Below are positions 33,561 through 44,242 of a stretch of DNA of 64,000 nt, piece by piece. The notes beneath the pieces are model-generated. The model saw nothing but the letters and a program-made list of their open reading frames with translations, did no database searches and was not told the origin of the DNA. Source of the DNA: Aphrocallistes beatrix (taxonomy: Eukaryota > Porifera > Hexactinellida > Sceptrulophora > Aphrocallistidae); contig OY725489.1 in the NCBI GenBank assembly GCA_963281255.1, positions 3,596,001 through 3,660,000 on the forward strand, read 5' to 3'. A program made the translations under genes and the position numbers. Positions within the stretch are counted from its first letter, which is position 1. Each line of letters opens with the position of its first letter.

Positions 33561-34120
33561 ATTAGGAAGTAATGTTAAGGTTTAAGTATCCTACATTTCC
33601 TAAAAATTTCGAAAAAGATAAAGCTACTTCATAAAATTGTTTTATTGCATTTTTCGCTTCCTTTATACATTTGATAGATTCTTGGAAATTTTTATCAAGG
33701 AAAGTCATGTTGCTTTCGAGTTATTCTTACTTGAGTGAGTCTCACTTTTGCAAAATTTATGACAAAATTTAGTGAATTAGAAATTTCTTTATTTTTAGAC
33801 GATTTGGTAGAGTTGTGCTTAATAAAAATAATATTTAAGTAAATTAATTGAGAAATTGGGAGGCACTAGAAACGTAAAAAGGACACGTAGTGTTCGCTAG
33901 CTGCACAGCGCAAGAGAGATGAAGTCTAATATCTGTTTTGGAACTGCTAAAGAGATTGTTTCAATGGTTGCATTGGAAACTTGGAAACGTTTACACAAAC
34001 AATAATTCCTTGCGAAATAGTCAGTGCAAAAGGAAGTTGCACTTCAGCAGTATCGCATCGCAAGCTATACTTAATGCTGATTGGTGAGTTGAAAATCAGA
34101 TTTGAGTAACTTGTGCCTCT

Positions 34121-34150
34121 ATAAATATGCTCAACAAACAGTTTGATAAC
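34121..34150 (+). promoter_or_regulatory. TATA-box promoter candidate upstream of the small ORF
   Basis: CTATAAATA at about 34121-34129 is followed about 25-30 bp later by AACAGTTTG, an initiator-like context. The next ATG is at 34211. Confidence 0.45.
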
Positions 34151-34210
34151 ATCTTACTTTTTCTCCACTAATACACCTATATTTTCTATTTTTTTTTGTT
34201 GTTTTTCCGC

Positions 34211-34429
34211 ATGGAATCTGAAATGCACTTGTTACGTGAGCAGAATGATTTACTCAGGGATCAAATTGAAGCCTTTCGCGTTGAAAGTCATATGCGATTG
34301 CAGCGGCTGACTGCACTTGAAGAGAAAGTGGAGCGATTAGTCGCCACTGTGGAATCCCAGGGCAGAGAACTATCGTTGCTGAGGCTGGTCGTTGGTGCGG
34401 GTGGTACAGATAGCGCTGATAGCGTGTAA
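34211..34429 (+). CDS. Small coiled-coil protein of the TTAA element
   Basis: ATG 34211, 72 codons, stop TAA at 34427-34429. The sequence (MESEMHLLREQNDLLRDQI ... LTALEEKVERLVATVE) has a clear leucine/hydrophobic heptad pattern over residues 5-60, then a Gly-rich tail. It is downstream of a TATA box and inside the 33579-37931 element. It could be an accessory protein or a first exon of the transposase gene. No domain recognised. Confidence 0.5.
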   Translation: MESEMHLLREQNDLLRDQIEAFRVESHMRLQRLTALEEKVERLVATVESQGRELSLLRLVVGAGGTDSADSV

Positions 34430-35044
34430 TTACTTGAAATTTGTATCGTGTAATGTAGTTTTATTTATCATATGAATTTATTTATCTCAAATTGTATAAT
34501 TATTGGGCTAAAGGGTAGATTATGAGGACAGGCAACCCAGACGAGAGAGTGAGGTTTAGCTATCAGAGACCAGTATGCAATGGACATTTAGGGAGCTTGT
34601 TTTCTAACTAGATCACTTACGGAAGGTCATTGAATAAAATTTAATATTTCATAAATTACGGTATGCATTGTATAATTTACCTTTTTTTAACCAAATGTAA
34701 CGAAATTATGATTTTGGAAACCAAAAAATATCCAAAATTCAAAAATATCAATGTCTAGTACTATGAATACATTTCTTTCAAAATACAATTTTTTCACCAG
34801 TAGGTTACATCATTTCACTTATCTCAGTCGGTCCAAGTATCAGAGTACGGATTGTTACTCTGCTCGAGGTTAGGTCAGAAATTCTTCTTTCCTGACAGTT
34901 ATATTTAGGTTTTAAATGTGTTCAGATATTATGGCATAGATTGATTGAAGAGGCAATCCTCTCAAATTTGCAAAGCACGATTCCTTTAAAATCCACGCGT
35001 GCCACAGGAATGTGTTGAGTCATTTCCGGTTTAAGCAATTTTAC

Positions 35045-35056
35045 TAGTATAAATGG
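35045..35056 (+). promoter_or_regulatory. TATA-box candidate upstream of the 2A ORF
   Basis: AGTATAAATGG lies about 105 bp before ATG 35153, followed by a pyrimidine-rich stretch; the spacing allows a short leader. Confidence 0.4.
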
Positions 35057-35152
35057 AAAATCCCAAATGCTTCTATATTAATTAATTGTATTTTTCCTGT
35101 ATTATTTCTTCATTTTTGGTTTCTCTTATTCTCTATTTCTCGACGAAGTGCA

Positions 35153-35596
35153 ATGATCTCAATTGAGCTCTGGAGAGCCAGAATTGGTATCTGGGGGACC
35201 AGAAAAATACGAAATTCTTGCCTTAACCCATCTCAGCTAGTGGTTACTTGCGACATATCCCTACCTCTTCTCGCTTGTGTAATTTATATGTTACTCGTAA
35301 TTGGTGGAGTTGAATCGAACCCTGGTCCAAAGAATCAAGATAAGGAAGTAACGACTGAGTTTAGTTTAAATGTCCCTAATAATTTTGAATTTGTTGAACC
35401 ATCTGAGGCACCTATTCAATTTGTGGCGTCTAGTACTATGTGTAAGTCTGTTTATGTGCCTAAAAGAAAGTATTTTGGTAAAAAAAGGAATAAAGTATTT
35501 CACGGTATTAGATCTTTTGAGTTATCCCCACCCCCTGTCCCCTGTAGTCAAGTAACTATTACAGATGAGTTTCAGGATTTGGAACTTAATAACTAA
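35153..35596 (+). CDS. N-terminal ORF with 2A-like ribosome-skipping motif
   Basis: ATG 35153, 147 codons, TAA at 35594-35596. Residues 37-50 are hydrophobic (LPLLACVIYMLLVI), directly followed by GGVESNPGP (residues 51-59, nt 35303-35329). This matches the 2A consensus D-V/I-E-x-N-P-G-P except for Gly in place of the Asp; peptide-bond skipping would fall between G58 and P59. The rest is acidic and basic low complexity. It lies upstream of the transposase, in the same frame register as its main part (35813-37492) but separated by stops at 35594, 35627 and 35633, so the original protein was probably one polyprotein-like chain. Gly variants of the motif are known in animal retroelements; activity here is untested. 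Confidence 0.7.
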   Translation: MISIELWRARIGIWGTRKIRNSCLNPSQLVVTCDISLPLLACVIYMLLVIGGVESNPGPKNQDKEVTTEFSLNVPNNFEFVEPSEAPIQFVASSTMCKSVYVPKRKYFGKKRNKVFHGIRSFELSPPPVPCSQVTITDEFQDLELNN

Positions 35597-35648
35597 GGCG
35601 GCAAAGTTGGACGAGACAGTTTAGGGTAGTATTAGTTATTTAGAATTT

Positions 35649-37492
35649 GGTGATGTTCAACCTACCGCCTCTCAAAAGAAGGTTAGTATCAGTAATATTA
35701 GCGATATAGAATATACTGAAATGGAAATATTTGTCATGGGAAAGGATAATCCAATCATGAAGGATCTAGCCAAAGTTGATGGTCAAGCGCTGATTGATAT
35801 TGGCATTTTAGAATGTTGTTTAGCAGACACTGCAGTATGTCGAAATTGCAAAAAAGGAAAGCTGGAGTTTACCAGTCATCTTTTGTAAACGGGATTGCCA
35901 AACATTATTTTATCATCTGCGATCAGTGCAGACATTCCTCAGGATTATACACGCTCCCTAAGTCCAAGCCTTCCGCTGATTGTGATAATAAAATAATGTT
36001 TGGCCACAATTTATTGCAGATATTAGGCGGGAGAATAGCTGGAATTGGTAAAAGCGGATTAGATACAATAAATTCAATGATAGGTTTACCTTCTACCCTA
36101 GCCAATAGGGCGTTCTATGCTGCACAAAAAAAACTATCTAATGTTTCAATGGAAATGGCTGTACGCAGTTGCAACCGTGCAGCTCAAAAATTAAGGGATT
36201 TGCATGGTAAATCAGGCGAAGAACTTTTGAATGTGTCAGTTTCTTACGATGGGGCGTATCAAAAGAGAAGTGGTAAAGGAGGGGGTGGTTTTGCTAGATA
36301 CTGCTTTGCGCCAGCCATTTCCATAGAAACCGTTTTGAGTTTTGAAGTTGCTTGCAATGGTTGCAGATATTGCATCGAGAAGCAAGAAGCTCTAAGAGAT
36401 AAACGGCTATCAAGAGAAAATTATTGCCTTTGGCTAGTCGAACACGAGAAAACCTGCCAAGCCAAAGAATATGATAATGTAAAATCAGTTGCGCTGGAGT
36501 CAAAATTAGCTCCTGTCGTATTTCGCAAGTCTATAGATCAAAAGTTGTTATATTCTACGGTTGTAGCAGATGGAGATGATAAAAGTGTAAATTTATTTAT
36601 AGAAATGGATATTTATGGTGAATTTGGTATGGTAATTTCTCGTAAAGAATGTCTTAGCCACGTCCAAAAGAGGTTGAGAATGCATTTATTCGAGAAACAG
36701 AAGGACTATATTTTTTCCAACAAGATTTATATGGCAAATAAGCTATCTAAAGCTAACAAAGAGAAGGATAAAAAGGTGATTCGTCAGTCTTATAAACCTA
36801 TCATGTTTAGAGATTCTAAACTTATTCGAAATAAATGGGATGGTTCGGATGATTTGGAGATTTGTTCTGAGATTGAATTGATGTCTGATGCAATGATAGA
36901 TACAATTGTTTCTTTATATGGGTTTACCATCAAGACCAACTCGCATCGTTCTTTATCAGAAATACGTAATTTATTATTATCTATAGTTTATCATTTATCT
37001 GCAACTGATGAGAATTGCTCCGAAATGCATCAGTATTGTCCTGTTGGTCAAGGTTCTTGGTGCCATTACCAAAAAGCAAAGTTTTTAGGAGACCCTATTC
37101 CCTCCCATCCAAGAGCTCTCTCTCAAAGGTGTAAGGACCGTATCTTAGGCATTATCGGACCGTATATATCACTTGAGTTCTTGGATAAGGTGAAGGGTGG
37201 GAAGACATCGAATTTGAACGAGGCATTACATCATCTAATCTGGTCTACTGTCAGTAAAACAACTGCAATTGATTTGGACCTGATGCATTTCGGAGCAAGT
37301 CTCGCAGTTATAAGATATAATGACGGGTTTTCAGGTATTTTAGAATTAGTTGAAATGTTGGGATTAGTACCTGGTCATACGTTAATAAGGCATTGTAATG
37401 TTGTTGACAAGGATAGGCTTTATCACAGTGAATACCAGATAGATACGATTTATCCTAAACGAAGATATTCTATTAAAAAACCACGTCGATAG
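35649..37492 (+). pseudogene. PF20700-type (Mutator/Kolobok-like) transposase of the TTAA element
   Basis: Frame one, about 35649-35870, ends with the zinc-binding CRNCKKGKLEF. The frame then shifts by one into the long frame that stays open to TAG 37490-37492. Next come HYFIICDQCRHSSGLYTLPK (second Cys pair), SVSYDGAYQKRSGKGGGG (catalytic Asp, about 36248), a CNGCRYCIEKQE Cys cluster, VVADGDDKSVNLF (about 36570), KECLSHVQKRLRMHLF and NLNEALHHLIWS (about 37215). Unlike the copy at 9504-11574, the SYDG Asp is kept. Only one frameshift and the upstream stops separate it from an intact gene, so it is fairly young. Confidence 0.82.
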
Positions 37493-39437
37493 GTTCGTTT
37501 TAAAAAATCTCAACGGTTTTAGAGAGATCTCTAGGAAATAAATGGTCTTAATACTTCAGATAATTAATATAAGTGAAAAGAAAGATCTTATTCAAAAGAA
37601 AGACTTTTATTTCCGAAATTGAATATGTGATTTGATGTTTGAAGTAAAATAACTAAAACAAGCTTAATATTAAATATTATAAAGTATTTAGAATTCTTTT
37701 TATAGGTTTCGGTTTGCATTTCGAAAGTTTTCGGCTGTAATTAATTATTCAATTTTTCAAAAAATTGTTAACAGGGTCGGGACACAGAATTTTTTTAGTT
37801 TTTTAACATGATAGTAATTAAGAAATATTTTGCATTTTTGGACATATCTGGGTAATCCATATTCGCACATAGAATTTCAAAAGAATCGGAATAAAATTTC
37901 CACGATAATGAATATGCAGGATACTTAAACCTTAATGGATACATCCAATCTTTAGGTCACAACCCATTTATTGTCCATCTGTATACTGAGGATCAGATAA
38001 AAATATTAAAATCTTTTAAAAATAATGTAATTCTTCATCTGAATGCCACTGGCTCAATCTTTAGAAAGATTGAACCTTCTCAAAAGAAAGTTTTTTATTA
38101 TGCCCTGACCGTTCGTCATCCTGTCTATTGTACTAGCCCAATCCCATTGGCAGAAATGATCAGCTCTGGCCATACTAGTGCTGAAATTAGTTATTTTTTG
38201 CATAAGTGGTCCCTTGATGCCAAGAAAATACTAGGTGGAAATCTGAAAATAGGACAAATTGAAATTGATTTTAGCTGGGCCTTAATTCATAGTACCTGTA
38301 ATGTTTTTCTTAATTCCGATATCTATACTTACCTAGATAAATGTTGGAGCCGAATTGAATTAAATCACAAAGAAAATTTTGAAGTAATTTTATATTTATG
38401 TTCTGCTCATTTAATGCACAGTATTGGTTGTCATATTAATAAAAGATTTAAATTAAACAAGATCTAAGGAAGTTAATTTTATACTCTCTTGGATATATAT
38501 TACGTTGTACAAACATTGATAAAATCAGTAAAGTTTTCTGTTCTTTATGTTACGTATTTCTAAATCAGTTTCAAGATGATGGGGTCTTAGCTCACTTAAA
38601 TGCACTGGAATCCTATATTCGTAATGATTCTAATCTCGAGGATAGTATTATTTAATATGAGGACTTGAATGAAGATATTAATATTCAAAATAATGATAGT
38701 AAGCTACTTAAGGAGAAATCCCCTTTTGGAAGATATTTTGTTAATATAGCCAAAAATTGTGAGATTGATATTAACAAAAACCTTGTCAAGAGATCAATCA
38801 AAAATCCATGTTATTTTCCAGATCTTATAGATTACTTGTTAACTTATTATTTGCCTATATTACCGTTATGGAGTGGTATTATATTAGGGCATCACGGTAC
38901 CTCAGTAGGAAATGTAGAAAAGGATTATTGCCATTATAGTAATGCTATAATTGAAAACTGGATGCGTATAGTTAAAATAGATATTTTACAGTCAAAGACA
39001 AATTTGAGGCCTGGTGACTTAATCAAACAATTGCATGATGGTATATTTAGCAGGATGTCGGCTTTTAAATTCGCTTTCCATCCTAGAGCTGACAACATCT
39101 TTCGAATCCATAAACGGATAAGAGAAAATTCGGAAGAGCTAACTACCGAAGAATGGTCTGGAAAAATTAAAAAGCACTGCAGAAACTTGCAACTAAATCG
39201 ATATGATTTTATATTTTACCAAGCTTCCGGCCACCCCATGCTGAGTGGCAAATCTCAATTTGTAAGAAATTTAATTTACAATTTCATCACTCGATTCCAT
39301 ATTCTTTAGATAATATTTTAGATAATTATGACCCGTGTTTAAAGAAAAAATATCAGGTGATGGAAATTGTTTATTTTCAACTATTTCTTATATAATAACA
39401 GGCAGCAAAGTTTTCCACTATGATTTAAGGACAATTA

Positions 39438-41627
39438 CACTGGCCAACAACATTTTCTTGGCTGATAAGTTGAGTCTATTTCTAGGGTATATCGAGATCA
39501 CTGAGTTCGAAAATGGCACTAGTTCTGGTCAATTGGCTCTATCTTTTGTGATATTGTAAAATTATGTGTTTTTCAGTATCTGTAAATCGTGTTCACTGAT
39601 AGTATATAGTATGTATGTATTACCTTATAACTAGAATTGGACGTACGTAATAAGCTGACAATTTGAGATATAATATGATCTGAATACTTATCAATCATGA
39701 ACGAACGTTCTCTTATACGATTTCCTCTTGTGAGGTTCCTGGGCGCAATCACGCATAAGGCTCCAGCAGTAATCTGACAACATGTGAGCGTCCCATCGTC
39801 CTTGGTACCGTTCCTCCATAGTCCTGATGTCTTGGTGGAATCGCTCGCCCTGTTCTTCGCTTAAATCACCAAGATTTTCAGGAAATCTCTCTAAATGGCT
39901 ATAGAGGTAGTGAAGTTTTATGCTCATTCTGGTTCCCAGACTGTGGAAGTTCTTGAGCATGCCTTCGACCAGATTCTGGTAGTTAGCTACTTTGGTGTTG
40001 CCTTGAAATCCCTTTACAACATCGACAAAGGAATACCACGCGGCAGCCTCTATCCCAGTCATGTGTGAGGCGAAATCTTCATCTTTTATCAGTTTTCTGA
40101 TTTGTGGCCATCAAAAATTCCTGCCTTAAGTTTTTCGCTACTCAGACCAGGATATACTGAGCAGAGGAAGCTGAAACAGGTTCCATCTTTGTTCAATGCC
40201 TTTACGAATTGTTTCATTAGTCCCAACTTGATATGTAGTGGGGGTAGGATGATACGGTTACGGCTAACTAGTGGCTCGTTAACGATATTCTTTTCCCCCA
40301 CGGAGAGCTCTTGACGAACGGGCCAGTTCTTCTTTTCCCAGTGCACCTCATCCGCTCTGCTGTCCCACAAACAAAGAAAGCATAGGTATTTAGTGTAACC
40401 ACTTTGCTGTCCTAACAGAATGTTGACCATTTTCAAGTCCACACACGCGATCCAGTTATGTTCATCATAACACAGCTTTTGTAGGACCATCTTTACAGTT
40501 GCGTAGTGCTCTTTCAAGATTACTGAATGGCCGATCGGAACACAGGCAAACTTGTCACCATTATGCAGCAACACACACTTTAAACTCCGTTTAGAGCTGT
40601 CGATAAATAAACACCACTCATTCGGATTGTATTGGGACAGTCCCATCGCTGAGAGAAGTCCGGGGATGTTATTACAAAACACGAAATCGCCTTCTTTACT
40701 GAAATAGCGGATAAGTTCTTCGTCTCTGCGTCGGTAATAAGTTATCATAGCTTCACTGTGGAGAACATGGTGTTCACTGAGACGGGAAGCCAGGATCTCT
40801 GAAGCATCTTTTGACAAGCCTAAGTCTCTCACTAAGTCGTTGAGCTGCCCCTGTGTGAAAGGCTCCGCTTTACTTATCTGTAACGACTCAATACAGCTAT
40901 TACTGCTGTAAGTGCTGTCCGACGATTCATCAATAGCCTGAGTAAATGTAGTATCAGGACTAGATCAGGAAAGGACGTAAAAACAGGCACCTAAATTTCG
41001 CTGCAGTGTGGAATTGGTCGTCTTGCAGAATCTATGTCAGGATATTGCCACGAATTCTTTTTCTTTCGGTTCCATCCAGACATGTTAACCATGCAGAAGT
41101 AACAGTCATCGTGATGGTTCTTGGGCTCTCGCCAAACCATTGGTATCCCAAACTTCATGGATTTGGCTTTTCCTTGTGTCCATAAGCGGAGGGTTTCTGT
41201 GCAATACTTGCACACTTTGTGAGGGCTCCATGACTTATCCTGATCGCCTAACTTAATACCAAAGTAAGCCTGATAAGCTTTTTGGTGACATCCTAACATT
41301 AAAACGATGTTCCTTTGCCATATATTCACCACAAATTTAGCAAAATACATCAGGATCATTGAGGTAACAACGTCTAATGCGCTTTGAATCCATGAAAGGT
41401 TATAATATGCTGGAAATAGAGTGAACAAATAGATGTAAATGTTGTAATAAACCTACAAATCGCATATATTTGTATATTATCTCAAAATTTAAGGTTGTAT
41501 ATTATCTAGAAAACTAGAGCCAATTCAGCAAAACTAATAGTAATTTCGGATTCAGCAACCCCGATATACCCCAAAAACGCTCCAACAATCTGAGCCAAGA
41601 GAGAAAAATATTTTTTGTTGGCCTGTG
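39438..41627 (-). mobile_element. CACTG-ended element with 3-bp TTA duplication
   Basis: Ends CACTGGCCAACAA (39438) and, inverted, CACAGGCCAACAA (41627), with further matching subterminal words (TTGGCT, GGGTATATCG). TTA at 39435-39437 and 41628-41630. 2190 bp. Removal joins YDLRT and IIQNML, rebuilding the OTU domain in frame. CACT-type ends with a 3-bp duplication are the pattern of the EnSpm/CACTA-Chapaev group (established knowledge); assignment to it is inference. Confidence 0.88.
39691..41428 (-). pseudogene. Transposon-encoded member of a widespread uncharacterised arthropod protein family
   Basis: Read leftward: N-terminal YQAYFGIKLGDQDKSWSPHK with CKYCTE and CYFC Cys pairs (41300-41080); a stop at 40991-40993 and a shift; QISKAEPFTQGQLNDLVRDL (about 40860); WCLFIDSSKRSLKCVLLHNG (about 40600); ACVDLKMVNILLG and CFLCLWDSRADEVHW (about 40440-40340); LPPLHIKLGLMKQFVKAL; a 1-nt shift near 40085; HYLYSHLERFPENLGDLSEE then GERFHQDIRTMEERYQGRW (about 39800) and a basic end at 39691. 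I recognise the pattern from many unannotated arthropod proteins. Asp in FIDSS, Asp in CVDLK and Glu in GERFHQ are candidate DDE residues, with a CxxC between the last two (inference). Confidence 0.72.
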
Positions 41628-41989
41628 TTATCATTCAAAATATGCTTGGAAAGTTAAGTATGAGTTGTAACAATTTTTTAAGAACTAAGTATGTTTATAC
41701 TCAGGGTAATTATAGGAGTGTTAAAGATTGGGTAAATAAAACGTTGATGAATAAAGTAGGAAGTTGGGCTACTGACTTAGAGATTTTTGCAACTTTTTTA
41801 TTATTTAATATAGATATATGGGCTTATTTAGGACCTTCAGGAACACGTTGGGTTGGATTTTCTGGAAGAGGATCTACTTTCGATCAATTATTAAAGGAGC
41901 CTACTACCCATGGCATTTATATTCAATATTTGGGGGTTCATTATGAACCAATTCTTTCCCTGAAATTTATGAATCAGCAGATCTAGTTA

Positions 41990-42400
41990 TTGTTATTATA
42001 TCAACAATAATTACGTCTTATTAATTCAGTTATATTAATTAAAATGTTTTCTGCAGGTGAACTCTAGCAAGACTTTGGTATCTTCAGTCATAATATTAAT
42101 TAAAAATTACTCGCCATAAATACCATTAAAAAAAAATGGAATTAAATTATAATACATAGGATATTTTGCAATTCGATTTCAAATTCATATACATACATTC
42201 AAATTAATATTCGATAATTACAACCTTCTTTTATTCTAGTCGTTTTCAAATTTTAATTAATGTGGCACTTGTCATTAGTGAGTACCATTATATAAGAGAT
42301 AAAAATTTAAACTTTTAAACTAAACAATTTGAGATGTAGAATATGAATCTGAAATCAAATGAAATGTTTTAATGGTAACAGTCAAGTAGTATTTTTTTGT
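41990..42400. other. Gap
   Basis: AT-rich; presumably includes the right end of the NOF-like element, whose terminal repeats I could not identify. Confidence 0.35.
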
Positions 42401-42404
42401 AATA

Positions 42405-42577
42405 CAGTCGAAACCGGTTTATTCTTAATATTTCTTTACAGGTTCAAACAGTAAGAAAAAACGATAGTAAGAAAAGCTGATGGAAATTGATATACGTAGA
42501 TTGGGAATTTTGATACCATATAAATTTCTGAAATAGTAGTAAGAAAGCGATAAGTAAGGAAAAACTGGTTTCGACTG
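42405..42577. mobile_element. pogo-type MITE
   Basis: TIRs CAGTCGAAACCGGTTT ... AAACTGGTTTCGACTG with TA at 42403-42404 and 42578-42579. 173 bp, non-coding. Shares its first 13 bp with the pogo derivative at 59411-59878. Confidence 0.88.
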
Positions 42578-42675
42578 TATTCCCTTCCACAAATAAGAAC
42601 GCATTCAACCTTATTGCATTGCATGGTAGCCTGAATTCAGGAATCACATTCCAAATTATAAATAAAAGGAATATA

Positions 42676-42845
42676 CAGTCGACTCCGCTTAATAGGGTCA
42701 CATCGGCCAGAGGACATTTGGTCCGATTAAGCGGAGCACCCTATTAACCGAAAATATTTTGTATTAGCTTCAATGTGTGAGAGCTATTCTGGTCCTGCCA
42801 AAAGTGACCAGATTAAACAGTGACCCTATTAAGCGGAGTCGACTG
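42676..42845. mobile_element. Tigger/pogo-type MITE
   Basis: TIRs CAGTCGACTCCGCTTAATAG ... CTATTAAGCGGAGTCGACTG, near-perfect over 26 bp including GGTCAC. TA at 42674-42675 on the left; the right copy is changed to GA. 170 bp. The CAGTCGACTCCGCTTA end is the classic Tigger-like form. Confidence 0.88.
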
Positions 42846-42849
42846 GATA

Positions 42850-44235
42850 TTCATTTTGTTGATTCACCTTACCAAGCATGGTTTCAAAGCCCTCAATCAT
42901 AAATACTTGATAAATTTATGTTTGATTCAGTTTATAGATTATTTTGTTTGTCTCTATATTGATGTATGTATACATTATTATTATTATTATGTACGTGTGA
43001 ATTATTCTTATGTATTCAATACTTTATAACCTCTACATAGCTTAAAAATCATAATTAGATTAGTCGCTCCTCGCACCAACCTGTATTTTAAACTCAAGCT
43101 CAACCTAGATGTTCAAGCTTGAATGTTGACTCCAAAGATATGAAGAGCATCTTGGTAAGCTTCAATTATAATATGAATATTTACAAGTAGATATAACATA
43201 TTGGAGAAATATGCATAGATTTATATATGTGAGAGATGGACTTTTCGTTTATTATTAACGTTAATACAAGTAATATTTATTACGTCGTGCATTATCGTTC
43301 TCTTAGAAATAAATCACGACGATGTGCAATCAGAATGTAACTGGGATGACTGGTATAGACTTTGTTTCTGTTGACGATTTCATATTACACAAGCTGATTG
43401 AGATTCACATTGGTCAGAAGATTGCTTCACACCCTGACGTAAACATCACAAGCACTTGCTGATTGACATCATCGAAGAGCAACAGACACAATAATTTTAG
43501 AGCGAATTGCTTTCATTTATAACCTCTATATATAAATATGATTTATTAAAGTATCAAATTAATAATATACTAGATGAGCATTATACAATTTATGATCAAC
43601 TACTCGTATCGTAACTAGAATTCCTAAAGTGAGGGCCTACCAAAATAGTAGAGAAGATATCACGATGCAATTCTCAGATTGATTGAAAGTTGAGTGATTG
43701 AATAATGTTAGGAGGGAATAATATATTGCAAATCTCATCTAAGGGACAACTAATTTCAGTACCCTTTTGGAGGGCGATTATTTGAAGGAGGTAATTATTC
43801 CAAGCCCCTGCAGTATTAAAGTATATACAGTATTAATATTTTGTTAATTGTATTGGCAATGCAGCAAAGACGAAAACATCAGTTATTGGCTGTCTGGTCA
43901 CGATGAAATGATTTTTTTCCTTTTGAGGATAAAATTCGGGGATAGTCAAAGTACGAAATGTATCAACTATATTCAAATAGTAAATCCTAGTTTATTAAAT
44001 GCATGTACCATCATATATTATTTAGATTGTAATCATACAAAACAGAACACTGTATTTCAATAAATTATACTGACCTCTAGAATAAGGGATACTCGCTATT
44101 TTCGCTTTTAAAAAAACCCACCAATAATTTGATGCATTGTTTTCCGAATTAATGTATATACGCGTATTCGCGATTTTATAAAGAACAAATGGATATGTTT
44201 ATTTTAATGATGGTATGATACTACAGGAATTATAT
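42850..44235. other. Gap, no clear gene
   Basis: One ATG frame at about 43323-43463 (MCNQNVTGMTGIDFVSVDDF) is coding-like but only 46 codons and unrecognised. The rest is AT-rich. Confidence 0.35.
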
Positions 44236-44242
44236 AGATGTA

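Larger units (their letters stand above)
33579..37931 (+). mobile_element. TTAA-target autonomous-type element with PF20700-type transposase and 2A-like peptide
   Basis: TTAA at 33575-33578 and 37932-37935. TIRs GGTTTAAGTATCCTACAT and, inverted, GGTTTAAGTATCCTGCAT (about 18 bp). 4353 bp. Carries two TATA-box promoters, a small coiled-coil ORF, an ORF with a 2A-like motif, and a transposase. The TTAA target favours a Kolobok-like grouping (inference) although the transposase domain is the one annotated as Mutator-like in protein databases. It sits in the NOF-like gene; removal joins SNV to NGYIQS in frame. Confidence 0.85.
30522..41986 (+). pseudogene. NOF-like (MULE) transposase with C-terminal OTU protease, split by four insertions
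   Basis: Segments read in order: an acidic N-terminal part (30522-30962); a Cys/His zinc-binding stretch (CKFKNCHKFVF, ECERCNN; about 31030-31130); then linker, interrupted at 31268-33192, 33369-33560 and 33579-37931. The core follows: LHLNATGSIF (38033-38060), IEIDFSWALIHS (about 38260-38300), LPLWSGIILG and SNAIIENWMR (about 38860-38965). Last comes an OTU domain: ISGDGNCLFSTISY (about 39350-39390, catalytic Cys), interrupted at 39438-41627, then WATDLEIFATFL and a GVHY His (about 41750-41950). Asn replaces the usual first catalytic Asp (DATG). Frames shift near 30990, 31160, 33310, 38462 and 39310, with a stop at 38654. Family call rests on motif recall. Confidence 0.75.

Noticed and set aside
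34211..34429. Host leucine-zipper gene
   Set aside because: It lies wholly inside the TTAA element and has no basic DNA-binding region; treated as an element gene.
40102..40314. Plus-strand frame of 70 codons
   Set aside because: Shadow of the minus-strand gene in the CACTG-ended element.
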